A stretch of 64,000 nucleotides of DNA from positions 124,001-188,000 of the forward strand of contig NZ_JNXC01000019.1 of NCBI RefSeq assembly GCF_000716595.1. The letters run 5' to 3'. This DNA is from Saccharothrix sp. NRRL B-16314 (GTDB taxonomy: Bacteria > Actinomycetota > Actinomycetes > Mycobacteriales > Pseudonocardiaceae). Of the stretch, positions 8,288-16,642 are shown piece by piece (positions within the stretch are counted from its first letter, which is position 1; each line of letters begins with the position of its first letter). Both the position numbers and the translations under genes were made by a program. The notes beneath the pieces were generated by a model. The model saw only the letters and a program-made list of their open reading frames with translations, was not told where the DNA came from and did not search any database.

Positions 8288-8302
8288 CTGCTCGGCGAGC
8301 AG
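8288..8302. promoter_or_regulatory. 15-bp palindrome upstream of XRE gene
   Basis: CTGCTCGGCGAGCAG is a perfect palindrome around a central G, 63-77 bp before the regulator start at 8225. It is a candidate operator or part of a leader hairpin. Confidence 0.35.
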
Positions 8303-8789
8303 TACCCGTTCGGGCTATGACCTCAAAGAGGACGTTTTTGCAGGTCAGAGACTCGACGCCTCTTTGCCGCCTCATTCTCGCCCTCTACGCGCCCTGGTCG
8401 AGGTCGATCACCATGAATGGTGTGAGACTCGCTGTCGCCGACGCGTGGCATTCCGACACGCAGCAGCGACTGCCAGCACCTGAACTGCGCCCATCACTGT
8501 CCGTAGCAAAAAAACAGCGCGAGAGGTCGTCTTCGTCAACTGCGCAGTCCGGTAACGGCGTGCGGATCTGCCTACCCGAATGGTTGACGTGCACCTCCTG
8601 GATCGGCTTGAAACGAGCAGGTAGGTATACGCGTCGCCCGGTCAACGTCCCGTCCGCGTTCCATTACCGCTCTGGTGTGGTTGCGGTGACCATCGTTGAC
8701 TGAACCCGGTCCTGGGGCCCGCCCCGGTAGTCCAGCCGACGTCCACTGTGGACCGGAAGCGGTAGTCCGTTCCCACCGGAAAGGAGCCC
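8303..8789. other. Divergent intergenic region
   Basis: About 490 bp between the minus-strand regulator and the plus-strand Nudix gene. A minus-strand frame at 8385-8645 (86 codons, starting MTGRRVYLPARFKPIQEVHV) has partly protein-like composition at its start but no ribosome site; I give it about 0.25 probability of being a gene. Near the Nudix gene there is a short palindrome (GTCCACTGTGGAC, 8741-8753) and two copies of CGGTAGTCC. Confidence 0.4.
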
Positions 8790-9239
8790 ATGAACCACGA
8801 CGTCGCCTCAGCCCTCGGTCCACTCCTCACGGCATACGGCCTTGTCGGACGTGGTGATCACATCCTCGTTGTCCGCGACCGGCAGGGCTCGTCGTACCAA
8901 CTGCCGGGTACCGTCGTACGCCCCGGCGAAACCGTGGATGACGCTCTGCGCCGGGCGCTCGGTGAACACATCGACACCGGCATCGATCACCTGGACTTCT
9001 GCGCCGTCGTAGAGCATCGCGTGCAGACCCACCCGGACGGCCAGTCGGTCTACGAAGTGACGCTGCTCTTCGACGTGACTCTGTCCGAGCCTGTTTCAGT
9101 TACCGCCCCCGAACGGGAACTGCGCTGGGTCGACGATGCCGACCTCGGCATCGTCGACCTGCGGCCCGCAGCGATCGCAAACCTACTGCGAACCGGTGCC
9201 TTCGCCGAAAGCAACGCTTGGTGGCCGTCGCCAGCATGA
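8790..9239 (+). CDS. Nudix-fold protein with degenerate Nudix box
   Basis: 149 residues from ATG after AAAGGAG. The overall layout is Nudix: an N-terminal strand HILVVRDRQGSSYQLPG, a Nudix-box helix region, and a C-terminal ELRWVDDADL. However the box reads GTVVRPGETVDDALRRALGE followed by HIDTGI. The usual second Gly of GGxxxxGE is Thr, Arg-Glu-Leu is Arg-Ala-Leu, and the Glu-Glu pair is Glu-His. The loss of metal-binding acids suggests reduced or no pyrophosphatase activity and perhaps a ligand-sensing role. It lies upstream of an XRE regulator on the same strand. Confidence 0.82.
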   Translation: MNHDVASALGPLLTAYGLVGRGDHILVVRDRQGSSYQLPGTVVRPGETVDDALRRALGEHIDTGIDHLDFCAVVEHRVQTHPDGQSVYEVTLLFDVTLSEPVSVTAPERELRWVDDADLGIVDLRPAAIANLLRTGAFAESNAWWPSPA

Positions 9240-9324
9240 CACCCGCATCTGTCCCAAGCATTGACATGCGGCATAACCGCTGCAAGCACTGAACCCCGAT
9301 CCACAAACGACCGACCGGGTCCGC

Positions 9325-9353
9325 ACACCCGGCCGGACATGTGCGGCCGGTGC
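9325..9353 (+). terminator. GC-rich hairpin after Nudix gene
   Basis: CACCCGGCCG pairs with CGGCCGGTG across a short loop containing ACATG, with one bulged C. It lies about 90 bp after the Nudix stop and before the XRE gene, so it could terminate or attenuate transcription between them. Confidence 0.4.
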
Positions 9354-9407
9354 GGGCGCACCCCTCCTGCCTCGCACCGGCCGCATCCACCACAAATCTC
9401 ACGAGGG

Positions 9408-10280
9408 ATGTCGATGCAGACCGACGAGAAGACCGAGAAGGACACCGGCACGCCGAGGTTGAGCACCGCTCACAGCCGTGAACTCGGCGAAGAACTGCGG
9501 CGGATCCGGCACCGGGCGGCGATGTCGTCGGGATCGGTCGCTGAAGCTTTGGGTTGGTCGCTCGGCAAGCTTTCCAAACTGGAGACCGGCACCAGGGGCA
9601 CCAGCCCGTGGGAGATCGGCACTCTGATCGGCAAACTCGGCGCGGACAAACCCACCCGGGACCGGATCCTGATCATCTCCAGTGAACTCGACACCGGCAG
9701 CTTCCTCCGGCCGCACAACGGTATCCCGGACACGTTGGTCGCCTTGACCCTGCACGAACAGGCGGCGCGAACGATCACCGCCTACGAACCTCTTGCCATC
9801 CCGGCCCTGGCCCAGACCGAAGACTACGCATACGCCCTCACCGGTGACCGCGACCTCGCCAAGGCCCGAGTCATCCGACGGGAGATCCAGCGCCGCCGCG
9901 CTGCGGGTGCCGACACGGTTCTCTATACGCACGAGGCAGCGTTGCGCATGATGACCGGAGGACCGGAGGTCATGCGCGACCAATTGTTGCACTTGACCTT
10001 GATGTGCGGGTGGCCGCACATCACCCCGCGTGTCATCCCGATGACGGCACAGCCTCACGCCGCCCTCCAGAGCTCCGCCGCGCTGCTCACCTTCGCCGCT
10101 CCCACCAAACCTCTGGCCTACACCGAAACCGACGCTGCGACCGTGTTCCACGACCACCCGAGCGCGGTGGCCCGCTACCAGGCCAAGATGCGCCACCTCG
10201 CCGCATTGGCCCTGTCCGCTGCCAAATCCCACGACGTGATCGCGCGCTGGGCCGATTCCTACGACCGGAAGTCACGCTGA
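9408..10280 (+). CDS. XRE regulator, Scr1/DUF5753 type
   Basis: About 290 residues. The ATG at 9408 follows ACGAGGG; a second ATG two codons on is equally possible. The N-terminal HTH is at about residues 17-75 (LGEELRRIRHRAAMSSGSVA, then LGWSLGKLSKLETG). The C-terminal 200 residues fit the DUF5753 domain of Streptomyces-type regulators: EQAARTITAYEPLAIPALAQ, then TEDYAYAL, RRAAGADTVLYTHEAALRM, and a late DAATVFHDHP. These proteins usually pair with small DUF397-type partners. Here the coupled partner is the Cys-containing protein whose start overlaps the stop (TGATG). Confidence 0.88.
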   Translation: MSMQTDEKTEKDTGTPRLSTAHSRELGEELRRIRHRAAMSSGSVAEALGWSLGKLSKLETGTRGTSPWEIGTLIGKLGADKPTRDRILIISSELDTGSFLRPHNGIPDTLVALTLHEQAARTITAYEPLAIPALAQTEDYAYALTGDRDLAKARVIRREIQRRRAAGADTVLYTHEAALRMMTGGPEVMRDQLLHLTLMCGWPHITPRVIPMTAQPHAALQSSAALLTFAAPTKPLAYTETDAATVFHDHPSAVARYQAKMRHLAALALSAAKSHDVIARWADSYDRKSR

Positions 10281-10627
10281 TGCCACCCTTGCGCCCGTTT
10301 CGCTGGCTGCCATACGACCGCCAGCGGCATGCCGTCAACGCGGAGGCCCGGGACAACGAGACGACCACCACCCTCTGCGGCGAGAAACTGACCATCCCCG
10401 CCGCTCCAGCCACGAGCGAAGAATGGCGCTGGCCCACCTGCTCCGCTTGCGACGCCGCATGGCGGGCCGTCGAGGGGATCCCGCCCTTCCCCCGCCGACC
10501 GATGACCACATCGCGCCTGGCGAGCACGGCCGGAACCCGACACAAAGCACATGCCTCGATGCGCGGCAACGTCGCGGTGAAGCACCGCAGCCGCACCTCC
10601 GTCGAGGCGCCTATGTCGGAAGTATGA
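10280..10627 (+). CDS. Small zinc-ribbon-like protein
   Basis: 115 residues, starting in the TGATG overlap with the XRE gene. The pattern FRWLPYDRQRHAVN, then LCGEKL and WPTCSACDAAWR, places one Cys and a CxxC pair as in the short Cys-rich partners seen beside DUF5753 regulators in actinomycetes. The three visible Cys plus a His could bind zinc. The last 35 residues are basic and Arg/Ser-rich. The function is not known; its tight coupling suggests it works with the regulator. Confidence 0.7.
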   Translation: MPPLRPFRWLPYDRQRHAVNAEARDNETTTTLCGEKLTIPAAPATSEEWRWPTCSACDAAWRAVEGIPPFPRRPMTTSRLASTAGTRHKAHASMRGNVAVKHRSRTSVEAPMSEV

Positions 10628-10896
10628 CGATGCGTTACCGGGTCAAACTCCGGACGGGAGTGTTCAGCTTGCTGTGCCGCGCCAAATTCCGCTCGGAGTA
10701 TGCGCTCGCTAAGGCAATGGGCGTGAACCGCTCCACCGTAGGTCGGGTCCTCGCTGGTGAGCTGCAACTCGGCTCGGCATTCATTGCCGGTGCCCTCACC
10801 GCGTTTACCCCTGTCACCTTTGAAGACCTCTTCGAAGTAGTCAACACGTCGGAAGCGATCCCGGCCACGCTTCCACCAGACCATCGCCCGTCCTGA
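10624..10896 (+). CDS. Small HTH protein
   Basis: 90 residues from the ATG overlapping the preceding stop (ATGA). The segment SEYALAKAMGVNRSTVGRVL and the following AGELQLGSAFIAG forms a Cro/C1-like helix-turn-helix. TFEDLFEVV near the end is typical of the last HTH helix. No effector domain is present, so it may be a stand-alone repressor. It completes a three-gene, translationally coupled cassette with the DUF5753-type regulator and the Cys-rich protein. Confidence 0.75.
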   Translation: MTMRYRVKLRTGVFSLLCRAKFRSEYALAKAMGVNRSTVGRVLAGELQLGSAFIAGALTAFTPVTFEDLFEVVNTSEAIPATLPPDHRPS

Positions 10897-10923
10897 CAGT
10901 GACCAGAAGTCCTTCAGGGGATT

Positions 10924-10949
10924 GCTTGGCCGTTGGCCAACGGCCAAGC
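10924..10949. promoter_or_regulatory. 26-bp perfect palindrome
   Basis: The half site GCTTGGCCGTTGG (10924-10936) is followed immediately by its exact complement CCAACGGCCAAGC (10937-10949). It ends nine bases before the ATG at 10959 and 28 bp after the stop of the HTH gene. It could be an operator for the small HTH protein, or a hairpin covering the next gene's ribosome site. Confidence 0.6.
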
Positions 10950-10958
10950 TTGGGACAC

Positions 10959-11165
10959 ATGGATCACCGCGAACTGCGGTTCAAGCTGCCCGCTGATCTA
11001 CCGAACCACGTCTACGCCACCGTCGCCCACGCCATGTTCTCGGTGCTGGATGTGGCTGGGATCGCGGACGTCTGCTCGGTGTTGATCGATGACGGTGCCT
11101 CGGACGCGGACCTGAACAAGGCGTTCGATCGCCACAGCGAGTCCTACCCGTGGGGTGCATCCTGA
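10959..11165 (+). CDS. Small acidic hypothetical protein
   Basis: 68 residues from ATG (MDHRELRFKLPADLPNHVYA and so on). An in-frame upstream start at 10899 is less likely because it would translate through the 26-bp palindrome. The sequence looks like a compact helical protein (VYATVAHAMFSVLDVAGIAD). No family is recognised. Its ribosome site would be buried in the palindrome's stem edge, suggesting control at translation or by a bound repressor. Confidence 0.55.
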   Translation: MDHRELRFKLPADLPNHVYATVAHAMFSVLDVAGIADVCSVLIDDGASDADLNKAFDRHSESYPWGAS

Positions 11166-11253
11166 ATCGTCGGTGTTGCCTGTGTCGACGAGACCACCTC
11201 TGCCACGATCACGCACCGTGGCTGCAAGAGTCACGGCCCGCTGAGCTGCTCCC

Positions 11254-12678
11254 TCAGTCGCTGGGAGTCGGTAGAGCGGGTTGTTCGTCGGGGGTGAGGG
11301 GTGGTTCGGTGCGGGCTGGTTGGCGTGGTCCGAGGAGGATGCCCAGGATGACGGACGGTGCGAGTAGTCGGCTGGGCGGTTCGGAGAGGGTGTAGACGTC
11401 AAGTTGCGCCGCAGCGACGGCGCGGCTGCCGGTGGCAGCCCAGGCGAGTCGGTCAAGGAAGCGTTGTTGCAGACGGGCCAGTGCGCCGGGACTGGGACCG
11501 ACGGTGGTGGGGTAGCGGAGGTCTTGGCGGGTGGCCATATCCCATGCGACGTCGGCGGTGTGGACGATGTCGCGTTGGATGCGGCCGGTGTCATCGTGCG
11601 GCCCGTGACGGCGTAGGCCAGTGTCGAGCGCGAGGGCGCTCCGGGCGGCGATGGCCATGCCGTGGCCGTAGATGGGGTTGAAGGTGCAGGCGGCGTCGCC
11701 GAGGACAACAAAACCCTGGGGCCAGGTGGCGAGGTCGAAGTGGCGGCGTCGATTGCCTGGGATGCGGAAGCCGCGGGGCGGGGTGAGAGGTGTTGCGGTG
11801 TCGATGAGATCCGCGATGACGGGGTGGCGCAGGCTTCGGGCATAGCCGGCGAAGCCTGTTTCGTCGGTGGGAGGTTGGTGGTCGCGGGTACCGACGAGGG
11901 TGACGATCCACTGTCTGTTCTCGATGGGGACCAGCACTCCGGCTTTGACGTAGTCGGTGCGGGTCGGATCGGACATGATGTTGATTTCGGGGAAGTCGTC
12001 TCCGGCCGTGGGCGGTGCCTGGTAGATGCGGCTGCTGTAGAAGACCTGCGGGTCGATGTGTTGTTCGGCAGGTGCGGGCAGGCCCAGGTCAGTGAGCCAG
12101 GTGCCGGCGTCGGAGCCCTGGCCTGTTGCGTCGACGACGAAGTCGGCTTCGATGTGGCTGGTTCGGCCGGTCTGCCGGTCACGGACCTGGACCCCAGCGA
12201 CGCGATGGCCGTCACCGAGCAGTCCGACGGCGTCGGTGGCCTGCCGGACGGTGATGCGGTGCTCGGCGAGCACACGGCGACGGATCACCCAGTCCAACAA
12301 CGGACGACTGCAACCGATGACGAACTGCATCTCCTCGAAGCGTCCCAACCAACCCCGCGACATCAGGACGAGCAGTCGGTTCGGCGTGCCGATGTACTGG
12401 GCGCCGCGGTCGAGTAACGCCTGGGTGGTGCCGGGCAAGAGTTGATCGAGCGCGCGGGCACCGCCGGAGACCAGGACATGGGTGTGCCGCGCCTGAGGTG
12501 TGCCCTTGCGGTCAGTGGGGCCATCGGGCAGACGGTCGCGCTCGACGATGGTGACCGAGTCGGTGTGACGGGCCAGCACGGAGGCGGCGAGCGTGCCGGC
12601 CAGTCCACCGCCCAGGACGACAGCTCGTGTGCGATGTCCGGTGGGCAAAGAAGTGTCCTTTCCGGAGGGTGACCGCAC
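11254..12678 (-). CDS. FAD-dependent monooxygenase / oxidoreductase
   Basis: Up to 474 residues from a GTG at 12678; a TTG at 12648 with GGAAAGGA upstream is an alternative start. The N-terminal dinucleotide fold has AVVLGGGLAGTLAASVLARH and the acidic end of strand 2 in TIVERDRLP. The second FAD motif, VVLGDAACTFNPIYGHGM, is typical of group A flavin monooxygenases and geranylgeranyl-reductase-like proteins. The C-terminal tail is Pro-rich. It is the last gene of a four-gene operon (XRE, ImmA, membrane protein, FAD enzyme). The substrate is unknown. Confidence 0.88.
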   Translation of the reverse strand: MRSPSGKDTSLPTGHRTRAVVLGGGLAGTLAASVLARHTDSVTIVERDRLPDGPTDRKGTPQARHTHVLVSGGARALDQLLPGTTQALLDRGAQYIGTPNRLLVLMSRGWLGRFEEMQFVIGCSRPLLDWVIRRRVLAEHRITVRQATDAVGLLGDGHRVAGVQVRDRQTGRTSHIEADFVVDATGQGSDAGTWLTDLGLPAPAEQHIDPQVFYSSRIYQAPPTAGDDFPEINIMSDPTRTDYVKAGVLVPIENRQWIVTLVGTRDHQPPTDETGFAGYARSLRHPVIADLIDTATPLTPPRGFRIPGNRRRHFDLATWPQGFVVLGDAACTFNPIYGHGMAIAARSALALDTGLRRHGPHDDTGRIQRDIVHTADVAWDMATRQDLRYPTTVGPSPGALARLQQRFLDRLAWAATGSRAVAAAQLDVYTLSEPPSRLLAPSVILGILLGPRQPARTEPPLTPDEQPALPTPSD

Positions 12679-12700
12679 GCCGGCGGCACGATCGGTGGGG

Positions 12701-13930
12701 TTAGCCGGTGCGACCGGTGTCGTCGAGAACCACGTTGCTCAAGGGATTGTCGAAGGCTCGGGCGATGAGGATCAGTCGTTGGCGTTCACCGGCGAAGGCG
12801 AGACCCGCGTCGGCCGCTGTGTCGAGATGGTCGGCACCGACGGTGACCTTCGTCCTGCTGCCCTGGGCTCGGGCTCGCAGTGCGGCCTTGAGCTGCGCGG
12901 CTTCCACCAACGCAAGGGTTTCCTGTTCACCCAACCGTGCCTGGTTCGCGTGCGCGCGGGCGGCTGTCGCCACTTCGGGATCACGGTAGGCAGGTAGCTG
13001 GTGCAGCCAGTCATTGATCTCGATGACGCGCCAGAACAGACGGGAACGCGGGCTTATCCGGTTGGCCAGCGACGAGGGGTCGTGCACCATCTCCGGCTCG
13101 ACGCAGCGCAGCGCCCGCCACAGCACCGCCAGCCTGCGGTAGTCGCGGAGATCGCTGGTGAAGTGGGTGATCCGGTCCCACATCAATGTCAGGCCCGGCC
13201 CCCAGGCGGCGATGCAGTTGCCGACGATCACGAACGGCACGCCGAGAATCGCGACCGCGGGCGCGACCTGACTGCTCCAGACGTCCAGTTCTGCACCGAA
13301 CCAGCTGCCGATGACGGCGACGAGGGTGATGCTGCCGTAGGCGACCGGGAACAGGATGCCGATCGCGGTGATGCGCAGTCCGCGACGCAGCCAGGAACGA
13401 TCGCCGGTGCGGGGGTCGAGGGACCACCGCCAGCACAGGCGGACCACGTTGGCCAGGCCGACCACGTAGGCCAGGAAATGCAGGATCAGCAGCGGCGCGA
13501 GGTACGGCGCGGTGGCGTAGGCGGCAGCGAAGTCGTGATGGTGTTCCTCGGGGCGCTGTCCGAGGGCGAACAAGATGACGATCGCGGCCACGACCGCGCT
13601 GTAGGTCAGCACGAGCCATCGCGAAGTCCGCCACGCTCGCGCGGGCGGGTGCGACCAGTAGACGAGCATGACCTGGATCGAGCACACGAACCCCAGCGCG
13701 AAGGCGAAGCCCAGGAGCACGGACAGGCTGTTGACGCCGGTCACCCGGTCCAGGGCGATGCCGACGGTGGGAGCGCCAAGCAGTACCGACGGCGCGGCGA
13801 ACACGCAGGACAGGCACACCGTGCGGATCGTGGCCTTGCGTTCGGCAGGGGCGTGGCGCAGGGCACGGTACTTGTACAGGCCCAGTAGTGCGATCCCGAC
13901 CGCCGCAGGAAGGAAGATCAGGTCAGCCAC
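12701..13930 (-). CDS. MAB_1171c-type membrane protein
   Basis: 409 residues. The first 240 form about seven membrane helices (for example FLPAAVGIALLGLYKYRAL and LTYSAVVAAIVILFALGQR). The last 160 are a soluble helical domain starting DLRDYRRLAVLWRALRCVEP. This matches actinobacterial proteins named MAB_1171c family putative transporter, which are found beside XRE and ImmA genes; transport has not been shown to my knowledge. It overlaps the metallopeptidase gene by 8 bp and precedes the FAD enzyme gene by 22 bp. Confidence 0.8.
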   Translation of the reverse strand: MADLIFLPAAVGIALLGLYKYRALRHAPAERKATIRTVCLSCVFAAPSVLLGAPTVGIALDRVTGVNSLSVLLGFAFALGFVCSIQVMLVYWSHPPARAWRTSRWLVLTYSAVVAAIVILFALGQRPEEHHHDFAAAYATAPYLAPLLILHFLAYVVGLANVVRLCWRWSLDPRTGDRSWLRRGLRITAIGILFPVAYGSITLVAVIGSWFGAELDVWSSQVAPAVAILGVPFVIVGNCIAAWGPGLTLMWDRITHFTSDLRDYRRLAVLWRALRCVEPEMVHDPSSLANRISPRSRLFWRVIEINDWLHQLPAYRDPEVATAARAHANQARLGEQETLALVEAAQLKAALRARAQGSRTKVTVGADHLDTAADAGLAFAGERQRLILIARAFDNPLSNVVLDDTGRTG

Positions 13931-14534
13931 TGTGGCCTCGCGGTGGCGTGTAGCCCAGGGTGTACCAGGCGCGGACGGCCGGATCGTCGCGGCCGGGTTC
14001 GAACGGTCGGGCGTCCTGCCGGCGAGTCCAGTCGATCAAGCCTTGGGTGAGCGCGCCGGCGACCTGGTCGGCCTCGCGTTCCTCCGCACGGGACAGGGTG
14101 GTGCGGCCGGCGATCATGCGCAGCATGGTCGGGGACAGGTTCGGGTAGAACAGGGCGCGGGCTTCGTCGGCGTCGAGTTGCATCGGCCGATGGCCGCAGA
14201 GCATGTGGCCGATCTCGTGCAGCAGGATCAGCAGTCGGTGCACCCAGCTGCGGGCGGTGGTCACGACGATGACGTGGACGTCGTCGTCGGTGACGGCCCA
14301 CAGACCGCTGAGCCCGGCCCCGAGGTCGTCGAAGCGCAGCCGGATCTCCCGCTGCATCCGTTGCGCCATGACCTCGCACAACCGGACGCACACCGTCTCG
14401 GTCGTCGCCGACGGTGCGAGATCCATGTCGCTGATCAGCTCGTCGCGCAAGGCCCGCAGTTGCCGCGTTTTCATCGCGTCACCACCGCCACCTCCGGGTG
14501 TCCTCGTGCGGCGCCACAGCGCGTACACGGGCAT
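13923..14534 (-). CDS. ImmA/IrrE-type metallopeptidase
   Basis: 203 residues from the ATG sharing a base with the upstream stop (TGATG); a second ATG at 14474 would remove a Gly-rich N-terminus. LLILLHEIGHMLCGHRP carries the HExxH zinc motif, and a downstream EEREADQVAG supplies the likely third ligand. ImmA-type proteases cleave or inactivate cognate HTH repressors. The direct upstream neighbour is an XRE-type gene, the expected partner. Here it seems to act in a regulatory switch governing the membrane protein and FAD enzyme genes. Confidence 0.85.
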   Translation of the reverse strand: MPVYALWRRTRTPGGGGGDAMKTRQLRALRDELISDMDLAPSATTETVCVRLCEVMAQRMQREIRLRFDDLGAGLSGLWAVTDDDVHVIVVTTARSWVHRLLILLHEIGHMLCGHRPMQLDADEARALFYPNLSPTMLRMIAGRTTLSRAEEREADQVAGALTQGLIDWTRRQDARPFEPGRDDPAVRAWYTLGYTPPRGHSG

Positions 14535-15301
14535 CAGTCGGCCGCTTCATCATCGATCACCTCGGGTCCGGCGTCGTCGAGAACCGGTGGCTCATGGTCG
14601 GGCCGTTCCAGGAGGCGCCGCACTTCCTCGTGCTCGACCTCGGGCCGCAACGCGCGGACCAACGCCAGCAACGCCTTGGTGCGTACCTCCGGCGACGGCG
14701 ATGTCGCGGTGGCCCTCAGAATGACCTCGTTGACCCCCAGGCTGTCCATCACCCGATGGGTCTCCAACTGCTCCTCGACCTGCGCGGCCAGCTCCTCGTC
14801 GAAGAAGTACGCGGGCTCCGCGCCGAAGGCCATCGCGAGCGCCACCACGTGCTTGAGCTTGGGGTTGGAGTTCTTGCCGCTGCGCAGGTCGCGGATGGTG
14901 TTAGGCGCGATCGTCCAGCCTGTGTCGCCCGACTCCTCCCCACGCTGGCGCACCGTCGCGGCGACGGCTTCAGGCGTCATCTCACCCTGACCCGGTGGGT
15001 GCACCAGGGAGAACAGGCGGTTCAGCTTGACCGCGAACGGCCGCCCCGGCAGATCCGCCGTCCGGCCCCGCCGGCCTCCGACGAAGAACGCGGGATGCAC
15101 GTCCAACGCCTCGGCCACGGCCAGGACCGTTGCCAACGTGGGCTCGCGCAGCCCTTTGCGCAACTGTGCGACGTAACTGTGGGTGACGCCGATGGCCTGA
15201 CCGAGCTCCACGTTCGAGTACGGGCGGCTCGTGGCGGACCGCGGCATCGCGCACAGGCGGTCCAGGACCGCAGCGAACGACGGCCATGCCGTGTCGTTCA
15301 T
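14534..15301 (-). CDS. EspR-like regulator with two HTH domains
   Basis: 255 residues from the ATG at 15301, which has GGAGGTAGG upstream. It carries two HTH units of the same kind: residues about 30-75 (SNVELGQAIGVTHSYVAQLR, ending AEALDVHPAFF) and about 128-168 (APNTIRDLRSGKNSNPKLKH, ending AMAFGAEPAYFF). The second matches the EspR pattern of mycobacteria, and the protein looks like an internal duplication. The acidic C-terminal 60 residues may dimerise. It heads a four-gene operon and diverges from the GGDEF-HxlR gene. Confidence 0.85.
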   Translation of the reverse strand: MNDTAWPSFAAVLDRLCAMPRSATSRPYSNVELGQAIGVTHSYVAQLRKGLREPTLATVLAVAEALDVHPAFFVGGRRGRTADLPGRPFAVKLNRLFSLVHPPGQGEMTPEAVAATVRQRGEESGDTGWTIAPNTIRDLRSGKNSNPKLKHVVALAMAFGAEPAYFFDEELAAQVEEQLETHRVMDSLGVNEVILRATATSPSPEVRTKALLALVRALRPEVEHEEVRRLLERPDHEPPVLDDAGPEVIDDEAAD

Positions 15302-15337
15302 AACGCCTACCTCCATCCGGTGCTTGTACCGGATTGA

Positions 15338-15379
15338 AGCAGTTCGCCCGATCGGGTTCATACCGGTTGATGAACTGCT
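15338..15379. promoter_or_regulatory. Candidate operator between divergent regulators
   Basis: AGCAGTTC (15338-15345) and its complement GAACTGCT (15372-15379) flank CCCGATCGGG and follow two TACCGG boxes. A further AGCAGTTCG occurs near 15457, just before the GGDEF-HxlR start. The sites lie in the gap between the EspR-like and GGDEF-HxlR genes and could serve both. Confidence 0.4.
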
Positions 15380-15476
15380 CCTACCAGCCTAGAGTCGCCG
15401 GTACTCGCCTTCAACCGCCCTGAAGAGTGATACAGCGACTTCAGCGTTCGAGTACAAGCAGTTCGGGGGCATCGCG

Positions 15477-16592
15477 ATGACGACAGCACCGACACCGGCC
15501 ACCTCATGGCCCTCTCCACCACCGCCTCGACGGTGTGGAACCTGCGGACAGCCCGAGGGAAGCTGGGCAAAGGACCGGTTGACCGGCCTCCTGGACCGCT
15601 GGGGCTGGGACCTCCACGCCCCGCACGTCATGGATCACGCCCGGCGCCACCACCAGTCGGCCGCCCTGCTCATCGTGGACCTCGACCACTTCAAGCACAT
15701 CAACGACGACATCGGCCACCCAGCCGGCGACGCCGTCCTACGCGCGACCGCACACGTGCTGCGAACCGCCGTCAGGGAAGCCGACCTCGTCGGGCGATTC
15801 GGCGGCGACGAGTTCATCGTCCTGCTCCCCGGCGCCGACATCGACCAAGCCCTCGCCGTCGCGCGACGGATCAGCACAGGCGTCTCGGCCATCCGCCTCG
15901 ATGCCAAGACCGCTCCCGGCACGACGGCCGCCCTCCACAACCTGACCGCGTCCATCGGCATCGCCGTCGACCAGCCGAGCAGCGACAACCCGGAGACCCT
16001 GCTGCTCGACGCCGACACCGCCCTACGGGACGCCAAACGCGCCGGCCGCGCCACCATCCGGACAGCGGGCCAGCCCGTTGATCCCGACCACCACGACACG
16101 TTCCGTCTCACCCCCACCACGCCGCCGCAAGCCGACGCCCCGGACGGACAACCGTCATCCGCAGCGGTCGTAGCAGCGCAGGAGCCGTCCTACTGGCAGG
16201 GCCTGTACGAAGTGATCCACTTGCTCAAAGGCGAATGGGTACCGGCCATCCTCGCCGCACTCGCCGACGGCCCCCGACACTTCACCGAAATCCTCTCCAC
16301 CATCCACGACACCACCCTCGGACAACCAGACTCCGACCGCTGGCTGCACGACAGCATCCTCGGCAGAACCCTCCGCCGCATGGAAGACAAGAACCTCGTC
16401 ACCCGACACGAGGAACCCGCCCGATTCCCGAAGTCCACCGTCTACGAACTCACCCCGCGGGCCGCGACACTGCTGTCAGCACTCGCCCCCGCAGTCCACC
16501 GGCTCGCCGCCGAAACCGGCCCGTCGCCAGTTCCGCAACAGGCCTGCGAGACGCACCGCCGTCCGGGAACACCCCTGCGAGCGGCGGGATGA
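15477..16592 (+). CDS. Diguanylate cyclase fused to HxlR-type HTH
   Basis: 371 residues. After a Pro-rich start and CGTCGQ, a GGDEF domain spans about residues 35-200: LLIVDLDHFKHINDDIGH, the intact signature GGDEF at 109-113, and the inhibitory site RxxD (READ, 100-103) exactly five residues before it. A linker leads to an HxlR-type winged helix at about 236-345 (EVIHLLKGEWVPAILAALAD, LGRTLRRMEDKNLVTRHEEP, VYELTPRAATLL). The first domain should make c-di-GMP and the second bind DNA. This pairing is unusual and suggests that synthesis or sensing of the nucleotide controls transcription directly. Confidence 0.9.
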   Translation: MTTAPTPATSWPSPPPPRRCGTCGQPEGSWAKDRLTGLLDRWGWDLHAPHVMDHARRHHQSAALLIVDLDHFKHINDDIGHPAGDAVLRATAHVLRTAVREADLVGRFGGDEFIVLLPGADIDQALAVARRISTGVSAIRLDAKTAPGTTAALHNLTASIGIAVDQPSSDNPETLLLDADTALRDAKRAGRATIRTAGQPVDPDHHDTFRLTPTTPPQADAPDGQPSSAAVVAAQEPSYWQGLYEVIHLLKGEWVPAILAALADGPRHFTEILSTIHDTTLGQPDSDRWLHDSILGRTLRRMEDKNLVTRHEEPARFPKSTVYELTPRAATLLSALAPAVHRLAAETGPSPVPQQACETHRRPGTPLRAAG

Positions 16593-16642
16593 TCAGTGCC
16601 ATTGCTCGGCGTGGATGGCGCGATGTCGGTGCCCGTCGACCC

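Noticed and set aside
13668..14990. A 440-codon plus-strand open frame
   Set aside because: Antisense to the membrane-protein, ImmA and EspR-like genes, all of which have family motifs.
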